From NCBI GenBank assembly GCA_002336405.1, contig DDEJ01000138.1, positions 24,996-50,087 of the forward strand: DNA of 25,092 bases. Direction: 5' to 3'. Position numbers and translations under genes: made by a program. Source of the DNA: Rhodobacteraceae bacterium UBA1957 (GTDB lineage Bacteria > Pseudomonadota > Alphaproteobacteria > Rhodobacterales > Rhodobacteraceae). The stretch's first letter is position 1. Each line of letters starts with the position of its first letter. The notes below the pieces were generated by a model. The model worked only from the letters and a program-made list of their open reading frames with translations, had not been told where the DNA came from and did not search any database. Positions 17,493-24,166 of this stretch are shown here, piece by piece.

Positions 17493-17807
17493 GCATCGCA
17501 GGGTATCGGCGGCTGTATTATGCACCAAAGCACATTGGTTGAGTTCGGTTCAGACCCTTCGTTTTCTTAAAAGCCGCACACTGCGATGTGAGGCGAACAC
17601 CGCACACAAAATGCCTCTTTCTGCCCCTGAGTTCACTGTCAATAAGGGTACGGCGTCCATAGGTTTGGTCGCGCAAGCCTTTTGTATCTCGCGAGGCAAA
17701 AGCAGTCGAGTGCGGGCGGCGATTCACTTGGAAGCGATCGTAATTTTCAGCGCACTTGCCGCGCCACACCGAGGCTGCAAGTGTGATCACACTTCTGCTC
17801 GGTCTAC
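17493..17807. other. Gene-poor interval between the small lipoprotein and the globin
   Basis: I see no convincing coding frame in these 315 bp, which lie between two converging genes. The only notable structure is the perfect 16-bp palindrome near its right end, listed separately. Neither gene has a recognisable intrinsic terminator here. Confidence 0.6.
17779..17794. repeat. Perfect 16-bp palindrome AAGTGTGATCACACTT
   Basis: The two halves AAGTGTGA and TCACACTT are exact inverse copies without spacer. It starts 14 bp beyond the globin stop codon. As RNA it could fold only as a 6-bp stem with loop GATC and no T-tract follows on either strand, so a protein-binding site is as likely as a terminator. 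Confidence 0.6.
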
Positions 17808-18224
17808 CTATAAACGTAGGTTGGGCGGAGCATCGACGCGCCTCCGCGAGGCCTCAACACCTAACCGCAAGCCTCGGCCGATCCGATGCGCCAGTTGCGA
17901 CCAATCCTGCGCCTCTTTTTCACCCAAAACATGCGTCAGCGTCAGGTCAAACAGGCCCAGCCAAATCGCAAAATGTTGAGGCTGCAAGGCCTTCAGGCCA
18001 ATATGAACGATCATCGGGTTTCCCGAATAGTTACCTTTATACAGCAGCGCATTACACCAAAACTCGGTGATCTTATCCTCATGTTCGCGCCATATACTCG
18101 CATCACGCGACAGGATGGAAAAGAAGATGGGCCCCAAAACTGGGTGTTGCCGTACCCGCCCGTAAAATGCCGCAACGACTTGGGCGATTTCATGCGGTGT
18201 TACGTTTACCCGCGGCTCAGGCAT
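17808..18224 (-). CDS. Group III truncated haemoglobin
   Basis: This is a small cytosolic globin that binds haem and probably handles O2 or NO. The 138-residue product has the group III pattern: FYGRVRQHPVLGPIF (20-34), WREHEDKITEFW (45-56), the proximal His84 with Trp88 in QPQHFAIWLGLFDLTL, and HRIGRGLRLGVE. Tyr21, His48 and Trp88 correspond to the B10, E7 and G8 residues seen in Campylobacter Ctb. I chose the ATG at 18224, two bases after the stop of a small upstream gene, which suggests translational coupling and explains the absence of a ribosome site; an in-frame ATG at 18251 lies inside that upstream gene. Confidence 0.9.
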   Translation of the reverse strand: MPEPRVNVTPHEIAQVVAAFYGRVRQHPVLGPIFFSILSRDASIWREHEDKITEFWCNALLYKGNYSGNPMIVHIGLKALQPQHFAIWLGLFDLTLTHVLGEKEAQDWSQLAHRIGRGLRLGVEASRRRVDAPPNLRL

Positions 18225-18226
18225 TT

Positions 18227-18379
18227 TCACATCACTGCCCAAAGGCCACATAAAATCACAATCAGATAAATCAACATATTGAACATTGATCGAATTAACC
18301 CTTGGTCGCTTTCGGGGTCAATTCCCATACGGCGACACACCAAAGTGCCCGGATAGAGCAAAGCATCAAAAATAGACAT
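18227..18379 (-). CDS. Small single-span membrane protein upstream of the globin
   Basis: This 50-residue gene is short enough to be missed by length cut-offs. It begins MSIFDALLYPGTLVCRR, continues through GIDPESDQGLIRS and ends in a hydrophobic stretch at residues 31-50 (MFNMLIYLIVILCGLWAVM), a likely single transmembrane helix. The ATG at 18379 has AAGAGG five bases upstream, one of the best ribosome sites in the window. Its TGA is separated from the globin ATG by two bases. From memory, similar short proteins beginning with a FxxxLYPGTxVCR pattern exist in Rhodobacterales, but I cannot name a family or function. The coupling suggests a partner of the globin at the membrane. Confidence 0.8.
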   Translation of the reverse strand: MSIFDALLYPGTLVCRRMGIDPESDQGLIRSMFNMLIYLIVILCGLWAVM

Positions 18380-18819
18380 TTTAACCTCTTTCAGTTCGTT
18401 CTTTTTCGCAAAGTATGACGAAAATGGTCATCGACTTCTCTTTGACACATGTAATACGTATAATAAGTAATTTAAATACCAAATAAAAAAATAATTCGAG
18501 TTAAATCTTTAATTCATGCCATTCAACACAAAATAATAGCGCAGCTCCGCCAGTTCCCGACCGCAACCCCAGCTCGACGAAGCGGGCAGAACTGCAAACG
18601 ACCGTTCTCCACACTGATCCAACCGGGCTAGGGTCTGGACCCCGTCGCATCTGCGCCCTATAAGCCCTGCCTATGAACTTTGTGAAAAACTGCACAAACC
18701 GAATTACATGCCCGGCGCTCTGATCCAAAAGAGCCGCCGGGAAACGGCGTTTGAGACATCCCTCCGCCCCTGCCAACCCATCCAGAATTGTCCAAGACCG
18801 ATCCCTGAAAGGTTTCCAA
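18380..18819. other. Intergenic region between the small membrane protein gene and ileS
   Basis: These 440 bp separate two divergent transcripts. Positions 18441-18520 are markedly AT-rich and include TTGACA (18442-18447) and TATAAT (18459-18464), which are only 11 bases apart and so not a matched pair. A CGCCG-GGAAA-CGGCG hairpin (18735-18749) lies in the probable ileS leader. No T-box features and no credible coding frame are visible. The ileS promoter cannot be placed with confidence. Confidence 0.5.
18412..18455 (-). promoter_or_regulatory. Possible FNR/NnrR-type promoter of the small protein-globin pair
   Basis: TTGAC-ACAT-GTAAT (18442-18455) has one good and one degenerate half-site of the TTGAY-N4-RTCAA type used by FNR/NnrR/DNR regulators. 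Downstream on the minus strand CATACT (18417-18412) resembles a -10 hexamer. The box centre is about 41-43 bases from the start this -10 would give, the spacing of class II activated promoters. Both elements are imperfect. Confidence 0.32.
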
Positions 18820-21720
18820 ATGTCTGACCAGATCCCCGAATACAAAGACACGCTGAACCTGCCAAAAACCACATTTCCGATGCGGGCGGGGCTGCCTAAA
18901 CGCGAACCTGACTGGCTGGCGCGCTGGGAACGCATAGGTATTTATGATCGTCTGCGGGAAAAAGTAGGGCGCGAAAATTTTACCCTGCATGACGGCCCGC
19001 CCTATGCCAACGGACATCTGCACATCGGGCATGCGTTAAACAAAATCCTGAAAGATATGGTGGTGCGCAGCCAACAAATGATGGGCAAAGATGCGCGCTA
19101 TATCCCCGGCTGGGATTGTCATGGCCTGCCCATTGAGTGGAAAATCGAAGAGAGTTATCGCAAAAAAGGCAAAAACAAAGACGAGGTTCCCATGCTGGAT
19201 TTCCGGCAGGAATGCCGCAGCTTTGCCGAGGGCTGGGTTAATATCCAACGCGCCGAGTTTCAACGCCTTGGCGTCACGGGTGCATGGGAAAACCCATATT
19301 TGACCATGAATTTTCACGCCGAGCGGGTGATTGCAGAAGAGTTTATGACCTTTTTGATGACCGGCACATTGTATCAAGGCTCAAAGCCTGTGATGTGGTC
19401 TCCAGTTGAAAAAACCGCGCTGGCCGAGGCGGAAATTGAATATCATGAGCATAAATCACACACCATCTGGGTGCCGTTTGCCTTTCAGAACGACAAAAGC
19501 AATCTGGCAGATGATCTGGCCGCCGCGCGGGTGGTAATCTGGACCACCACGCCATGGACAATCCCGTCGAATAAGGCCGTGGCCTATAATCCGAAAATTT
19601 CCTATGGGATTTACCGGGTCGACGAGACCGAAGACGAAAGCTGGACCAATCCCGGAGAGTTGTATCTGTTTGCCGATGCGCTGGCCGAAGAATGCCTGAG
19701 TAAATCACGGGTGACGAGCTTCAGCCGCCTACGCGCGGTCACTGGCGACGAGCTTTCTGATGCAGTCTGCACCCATCCACTGGCCACTCTGGATGATTTT
19801 TGGTCATATGATGTGCCAATGATCGACGGCGACCACGTCACCGAAGAGGCCGGTACCGGATTTGTGCATACCGCCCCAAGCCATGGCGCCGACGATTACG
19901 ACTGTTTCGTACAACGCGGTTGGACCGACAGGATGACCCATAACATTGGTGAGGCCAGCGAATTTCTGCCTCATGTGCCGTTTTTTGCTGGTCTGGAGGT
20001 TTTCGACCGCAAGGGCAAAGAGGGCAAGGCAAATACGGCCGTGATCGCCAAGCTGGTTGAGGCCAGCGGCATCATCGCCCGTGGTCGCGTGGCCCATAGC
20101 TATCCGCATTCATGGCGGTCCAAAGCGCCGGTGATTTTCCGCAATACACCGCAATGGTTCGCCGCCATCGACCGCGACGTGAATGACGGACAGGATCAAT
20201 ACGGCAAAACCATCCGCGACCGGGCTCTGAACTCGATCGACCAATTGGTCACCTGGACGCCGCAAACCGGGCGCAACCGGCTCTATTCGATGATTGCCTC
20301 CCGCCCTGACTGGGTGCTGTCCCGGCAACGTGCGTGGGGCGTACCGCTGAGTTGTTTCACCAAAAAGGGTGCGCTGCCCACCGACAACGACTTTTTGCTG
20401 CGCAACTCCGAGGTCAATGCCCGCATCGCAGAAGCTTTTGAACTCGAAGGGGCCGACGCATGGTACAAAGACGGTGCAAAAGAGCGGTTTCTCACCGGCC
20501 TTGTTGCGCCCGGCGATTACGTGCAGGTATTTGATATCCTTGACGTTTGGTTCGATTCCGGCTCAACCCATGCCTTTGTGCTGCGCGACCGCGAAGATGG
20601 CTCGCAAGACGGGCTGGCCGATCTGTATCTAGAGGGCACCGACCAGCACCGCGGCTGGTTTCATTCGTCGATGCTGCAGGCCTGCGGCACCCGGGGCCGC
20701 GCACCCTATCGCGGGGTGCTGACCCATGGTTTTACACTGGATGAAAAGGGCATCAAGATGTCCAAATCGCTGGGCAATACAGTCAGTCCAGAGGATGTGA
20801 CCAAACAATATGGTGCCGATATCCTACGCCTTTGGGTCGCCCAATCCGATTATAGCGCCGATCTGCGCATCGGACCTGAGATCCTGAAAGGTGTCGCCGA
20901 CAGCTACCGCCGCCTGCGCAACACCATGCGCTTTATGCTTGGTGCCTTGGCCCATAACACCGAGGCCAATCACGTCGAAGCCAAGGACATGCCAGAGCTG
21001 GAGCAATGGGTGCTGCACCGTTTGGCCGAATTGGACGAAACCGTGCGCAAGGGATATGCCGTCTATGACTTTCAAGGCGTGTTCCAGACCCTGTTCCAGT
21101 TTGCAACCGTTGATTTATCGGCCTTTTACTTCGATATTCGCAAAGATGTTCTGTATTGTGACGGCGACACCGCCACCCGCCAGGCGGCCCGCTGCGTGCT
21201 TGAATTACTGTTTGAGCGTCTGACCACATGGTTGGCACCGATTTTGGTCTTTACCATGGAAGAGGTCTGGCTTGAGCGCCGCCCCGGCGATGATAATAGC
21301 ATTCACCTCACAGATATCCCCGACACACCGCGCGACTGGCTGAACACCGATTTAGCCGCCAAATGGGCGCATCTTCGCAATGCGCGGCGGGTGGTGACAG
21401 CAGCGCTTGAGGTGCAGCGTGTGGACAAGGTCATTGGCGCCAGCCTTGAGGCCGCACCGGTGGTGCATGTCAGCGATGGCGATATGCTTGCCACGCTGCA
21501 ATCCGTGGCTTTTGAAGATATCTGTATCACCTCTGCCATCTCCCTCTCCGGTGAGGCCGCCCCAAACGAAGCCTTCCAACTGCCCGAAAATCCGGCAATC
21601 GCGGTGGTTTTCCAAAGCGCGCCAGGCGATAAATGTCAGCGATGTTGGAAAATTCTACCCGATGTCGGCACCCACAAGCACGCAGCGACCTGTAGCCGTT
21701 GCAACGAAGCACTGGGCTAG
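18820..21720 (+). CDS. ileS: Isoleucyl-tRNA synthetase
   Basis: It charges tRNA-Ile and edits misactivated valine. The 966-residue class I enzyme has the HIGH signature at residues 68-71, the WTTTPWTIP editing-domain motif, the KMSKS signature at 646-650 and a C-terminal zinc finger with Cys939, Cys942, Cys958 and Cys961. The zinc finger marks the common bacterial type. The ATG at 18820 has AAAGG seven bases upstream and gives the normal N-terminus; the in-frame start at 18751 is too early. It ends six bases before the tadA stop on the opposite strand. Confidence 0.97.
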   Translation: MSDQIPEYKDTLNLPKTTFPMRAGLPKREPDWLARWERIGIYDRLREKVGRENFTLHDGPPYANGHLHIGHALNKILKDMVVRSQQMMGKDARYIPGWDCHGLPIEWKIEESYRKKGKNKDEVPMLDFRQECRSFAEGWVNIQRAEFQRLGVTGAWENPYLTMNFHAERVIAEEFMTFLMTGTLYQGSKPVMWSPVEKTALAEAEIEYHEHKSHTIWVPFAFQNDKSNLADDLAAARVVIWTTTPWTIPSNKAVAYNPKISYGIYRVDETEDESWTNPGELYLFADALAEECLSKSRVTSFSRLRAVTGDELSDAVCTHPLATLDDFWSYDVPMIDGDHVTEEAGTGFVHTAPSHGADDYDCFVQRGWTDRMTHNIGEASEFLPHVPFFAGLEVFDRKGKEGKANTAVIAKLVEASGIIARGRVAHSYPHSWRSKAPVIFRNTPQWFAAIDRDVNDGQDQYGKTIRDRALNSIDQLVTWTPQTGRNRLYSMIASRPDWVLSRQRAWGVPLSCFTKKGALPTDNDFLLRNSEVNARIAEAFELEGADAWYKDGAKERFLTGLVAPGDYVQVFDILDVWFDSGSTHAFVLRDREDGSQDGLADLYLEGTDQHRGWFHSSMLQACGTRGRAPYRGVLTHGFTLDEKGIKMSKSLGNTVSPEDVTKQYGADILRLWVAQSDYSADLRIGPEILKGVADSYRRLRNTMRFMLGALAHNTEANHVEAKDMPELEQWVLHRLAELDETVRKGYAVYDFQGVFQTLFQFATVDLSAFYFDIRKDVLYCDGDTATRQAARCVLELLFERLTTWLAPILVFTMEEVWLERRPGDDNSIHLTDIPDTPRDWLNTDLAAKWAHLRNARRVVTAALEVQRVDKVIGASLEAAPVVHVSDGDMLATLQSVAFEDICITSAISLSGEAAPNEAFQLPENPAIAVVFQSAPGDKCQRCWKILPDVGTHKHAATCSRCNEALG

Positions 21721-21726
21721 CAGGCT

Positions 21727-22176
21727 CTATCTGAGCCGGTTAAAAAATCCCCTAAGTAGGGCGGCGCATTCCGCGCCGTCTATACCGTCAAATATCTCTG
21801 GGCTGTGGTGACTTTGCGAATGGCTGAAAACCCGCGGTCCCTGCCCGACACCGCCGGATTTCACATCTGCCGCCCCGTAATAAAGCCGCCTTATACGCGC
21901 CGCAGCGATCAAACCCGCACACATCGGACAGGGTTCAAGCGTGACATAGAGATCATGATTGGCCAAACGCTCTTGTCCAAGTCGCTGGCAAGCCGCACGG
22001 ATTGCCAGCATTTCGGCATGCGCCGAAGGGTCATTTAATTCTCGGGTGCGGTTGCCGGCTTGCGCCACCACTTGACCGGTGGCGTTCACGACGACCGCCC
22101 CCACAGGTATTTCACCGCGGGCCGCCGCCGCGCGCGCCTCGTAGAGCGCGATATGCATATAAGACCGAAAGCTCAT
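21727..22176 (-). CDS. tadA: tRNA adenosine(34) deaminase
   Basis: It converts A34 to inosine in tRNA-Arg(ACG). The 149-residue product has the zinc/catalytic motif His53-Ala-Glu55 (AHAEMLAIR) and Cys83/Cys86 in EPCPMCAG, plus the RLYYGAADVKSGG segment of the family. The ATG at 22176 gives the usual N-terminus MSFRSYM; another Met at residue 7 is possible. It is divergent from the pseudouridine synthase gene with 61 bp between them. Confidence 0.94.
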   Translation of the reverse strand: MSFRSYMHIALYEARAAAARGEIPVGAVVVNATGQVVAQAGNRTRELNDPSAHAEMLAIRAACQRLGQERLANHDLYVTLEPCPMCAGLIAAARIRRLYYGAADVKSGGVGQGPRVFSHSQSHHSPEIFDGIDGAECAALLRGFFNRLR

Positions 22177-22237
22177 ATCCCGTCTTGCGACGTCAAAGCG
22201 GCTTTCGCAAGGCAGGATTTTATTCTAGACGGTCAAT

Positions 22238-23026
22238 ATGGATACAAAACCCCCTGAAGGCGATCGCATCGCCAAAGTACTGGCCCGCGCCGGTGTGGCC
22301 AGCCGTCGCGACGCAGAAAAAATGATTTTAGCCGGGCGCATTGCCGTCAACGGCAAAATAATAGACCGCGCTGCTCTGAACATCACGGCCGCAGACAAGG
22401 TCACTGTCGACGGTAAGCCGATGACACCGCCTGAGCCACCAAGGCTGTGGCTTTATCACAAGCCCCTGGGCTTGGTAACCACCACCCGCGACGAACAGGG
22501 ACGGCCAACCATCTATGATAAACTACCACCAGAGCTACCGCGCGTGATGACGGTTGGCCGGCTCGATCTCAACTCCGAAGGCTTGCTGCTGCTGACAAAC
22601 GACGGGGGCGTCAAACGGCAAATGGAACTGCCAAGCACTGGATGGCTGCGTAAATATCGAGTACGGGTGAATGGCCGTCCCACCGATGCCCAACTTGAGC
22701 CCATACGCACAGGGCTGACAGTAGACGGTGAGCATTTTCAACCCATGTCAGTGACAATTGACCGTCAGCAAGGCGCGAATGCCTGGCTGACGGTCAGTCT
22801 ACGCGAAGGTAAAAATCGCGAAATTCGCCGCGCACTTCAAGATATAGGCTTGTCAGTGAACCGGCTGATCCGGATTTCTTACGGACCGTTCCAACTCAAC
22901 ACCCTTAAGGCCGGTGCTGTCGAAGAAATCCGCCGTAAAGTGCTGAGAGACCAATTGGGTCTGGAGATCAAAGAGGAGGCCCCAAAGCCACGCCGCAAAG
23001 TGCCACAGCGCCGTCGTAAAATGTGA
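22238..23026 (+). CDS. rluB: 23S rRNA pseudouridine synthase, RluB/RsuA family
   Basis: It isomerises a uridine in large-subunit rRNA, by family U2605 in E. coli numbering. The 262-residue product has an N-terminal S4 RNA-binding domain (about 9-65, RIAKVLARAGVASRR), the catalytic Asp110 in GRLDLNSEGLLLLTNDG, and the RIGPF-like segment RISYGPFQL. The C-terminus is a short, very basic tail (PRRKVPQRRRKM). The ribosome site before the ATG at 22238 is weak. The basic tail and S4 domain favour RluB over RsuA, but the family members are close. Confidence 0.87.
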   Translation: MDTKPPEGDRIAKVLARAGVASRRDAEKMILAGRIAVNGKIIDRAALNITAADKVTVDGKPMTPPEPPRLWLYHKPLGLVTTTRDEQGRPTIYDKLPPELPRVMTVGRLDLNSEGLLLLTNDGGVKRQMELPSTGWLRKYRVRVNGRPTDAQLEPIRTGLTVDGEHFQPMSVTIDRQQGANAWLTVSLREGKNREIRRALQDIGLSVNRLIRISYGPFQLNTLKAGAVEEIRRKVLRDQLGLEIKEEAPKPRRKVPQRRRKM

Positions 23027-23060
23027 CGGATTGAAGGGGTGGCCTTTCAATAAGCTGTCA

Positions 23061-23090
23061 TTGATTTATCAGCATTGGTCACAGTATAAT
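23061..23090 (+). promoter_or_regulatory. Candidate promoter of the TerC-family gene
   Basis: TTGATT (23061-23066) is followed after 18 bases by a perfect TATAAT (23085-23090), 28 bp before the ATG. The short distance leaves room for only about 20 bases of leader, so no manganese (yybP-ykoY) riboswitch can be present. Confidence 0.55.
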
Positions 23091-23118
23091 TTCAAAAAAA
23101 CGACGTAGGGATTTCATC

Positions 23119-23937
23119 ATGACTGATCTATTCACTTTAGAAAACCTTGGCACGCTTTTGATGCTGTGTTTTTTGCAGGCGGTCTTGGGCTTTGACAATC
23201 TTTTATACATCTCGATCGAAAGCCAGCGGGCGCCTGTTGCGCATCAAAAAGCCGTACGGTTTTGGGGTATTATCCTGGCAGTAGTGCTTCGCGTGGTTTT
23301 GTTGTTTGTGATGATCCACCTGATCGATGCTCTGGCTGAACCCTTCCACATTTTCGCATGGACGGGGATACTCGAAGGGGGCGTCAACTTTGCCACCTGC
23401 GTGTTTGTGATCGGCGGTGTGTTCATCATGTATACCGCCGTTAAAGAAATTAGCCATATGCTGACAATCGAACATCTGGATGCAGACCTTGCCAATAAAT
23501 CGGGCAAATCAGCGGTGCAGGTTGTGATGATGATCGTGTTGATGAACCTGATTTTTTCGTTCGATTCGGTGCTTTCGGCATTGGCGATCACGGATGTATT
23601 CGCAGTGCTTGCGACCGCCATCATTTTGTCAGGGCTGGCGATGCTTTGGCTGGCCGATGGCGTGACGCGGTTTCTCGAAAAAAATCGCATGTATGAGGTG
23701 CTTGGCCTGTTCATTTTATTAATTGTCGGGGTTGTTTTACTGGGCGAGGCGGGACCCGCCGCAGCACATGCCATGCACGATGACAGCTTGACCTTAAAGC
23801 TTTTTGGCTATGAGATCATACCAATGTCAAAGACAACGTTTTATTTCAGTGTGCTGGTGCTGGTGGCGGTCGAAGTGATACAATCCGGGTACAGTCGCAA
23901 ACTGAATGCCGAACGCCGCAGCGAAACTGCTCGCTGA
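23119..23937 (+). CDS. TerC-family integral membrane protein
   Basis: Proteins of this family are inner-membrane transporters or exporters; several act in manganese efflux, others are tied to tellurite resistance. The 272-residue product has about seven hydrophobic segments. The two family acidic motifs are present: GFDNLLYIS with Asp26 and FSFDSVLSALAIT with Asp149. The ATG at 23119 has AGGG eight bases upstream. A promoter with perfect TATAAT precedes it and a strong hairpin follows, so it looks like a single-gene unit. No other tellurite genes are near, so a housekeeping metal role is more likely. Confidence 0.88.
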   Translation: MTDLFTLENLGTLLMLCFLQAVLGFDNLLYISIESQRAPVAHQKAVRFWGIILAVVLRVVLLFVMIHLIDALAEPFHIFAWTGILEGGVNFATCVFVIGGVFIMYTAVKEISHMLTIEHLDADLANKSGKSAVQVVMMIVLMNLIFSFDSVLSALAITDVFAVLATAIILSGLAMLWLADGVTRFLEKNRMYEVLGLFILLIVGVVLLGEAGPAAAHAMHDDSLTLKLFGYEIIPMSKTTFYFSVLVLVAVEVIQSGYSRKLNAERRSETAR

Positions 23938-23954
23938 CCCACAAGCACGCGCAT

Positions 23955-23974
23955 GGCCCTTAGCCATAAGGGCC
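23955..23974 (+). terminator. Hairpin after the TerC-family gene
   Basis: GGCCCTTA and TAAGGGCC form a perfect 8-bp stem with loop GCCA, 18 bp after the stop codon. No T-tract follows (GGTTAAAGG), so it is either a weak or factor-assisted terminator or an mRNA-stabilising hairpin. Confidence 0.5.
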
Positions 23975-24022
23975 GGTTAAAGGATCAATCATAGGGTCGA
24001 AAATGAGGCAAGTCCACAAACC

Positions 24023-24051
24023 CGATAAAAACCCACCGGCTCGTTTTATCG
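24023..24051. repeat. 8-bp inverted repeat CGATAAAA/TTTTATCG
   Basis: The arms at 24023-24030 and 24044-24051 are exact inverse copies around 13 bases, in the 229-bp gap between the TerC-family gene and the lipoprotein gene. The right arm carries TTTT, but the stem is AT-rich; an operator or a weak terminator are both possible. Confidence 0.45.
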
Positions 24052-24131
24052 TCGCAAAGGATTAATTGCAGATGTATTCAGCGTTAAAGGGCATCGCATA
24101 TCCGCTTCACCAAAGCCTTGCCAGTGCCTAC

Positions 24132-24145
24132 ATGACAGACGTCAT
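24132..24145. repeat. Dyad ATGAC-AGAC-GTCAT before the lipoprotein gene
   Basis: A perfect 5-4-5 dyad lies 21 bases upstream of the lipoprotein ATG, just before its ribosome site. Its layout resembles CRP/FNR-superfamily sites (TTGAC-N4-GTCAA), with the outermost bases differing. Confidence 0.4.
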
Positions 24146-24166
24146 ACTCCCTAAAGGGGAAGTTTT

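Noticed and set aside
18673..18723. Possible 16-residue leader peptide before ileS
   Set aside because: It has a single isoleucine codon, no ribosome site and no attenuator-like terminator behind it.
18380..18819. T-box leader for ileS
   Set aside because: No T-box sequence or terminator/antiterminator pair is present, and this class is not expected in alphaproteobacteria.
18501..18935. Minus-strand open frame covering the ileS start
   Set aside because: It overlaps the firm N-terminus of ileS, has biased basic/Ser-rich composition and no recognisable motif.
21723..21737. GGCTC-TATCT-GAGCC hairpin between ileS and tadA as a bidirectional terminator
   Set aside because: The stem is only 5 bp and neither strand has a T-tract on the correct side.
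23031..23050. Hairpin TTGAA...TTCAA after the pseudouridine synthase gene as a terminator
   Set aside because: The stem needs a bulge and no T-tract follows, so it is too weak to annotate.
23027..23118. Manganese (yybP-ykoY) riboswitch before the TerC-family gene
   Set aside because: The perfect TATAAT lies 28 bp before the ATG, so the leader is too short, and the conserved loops are absent.
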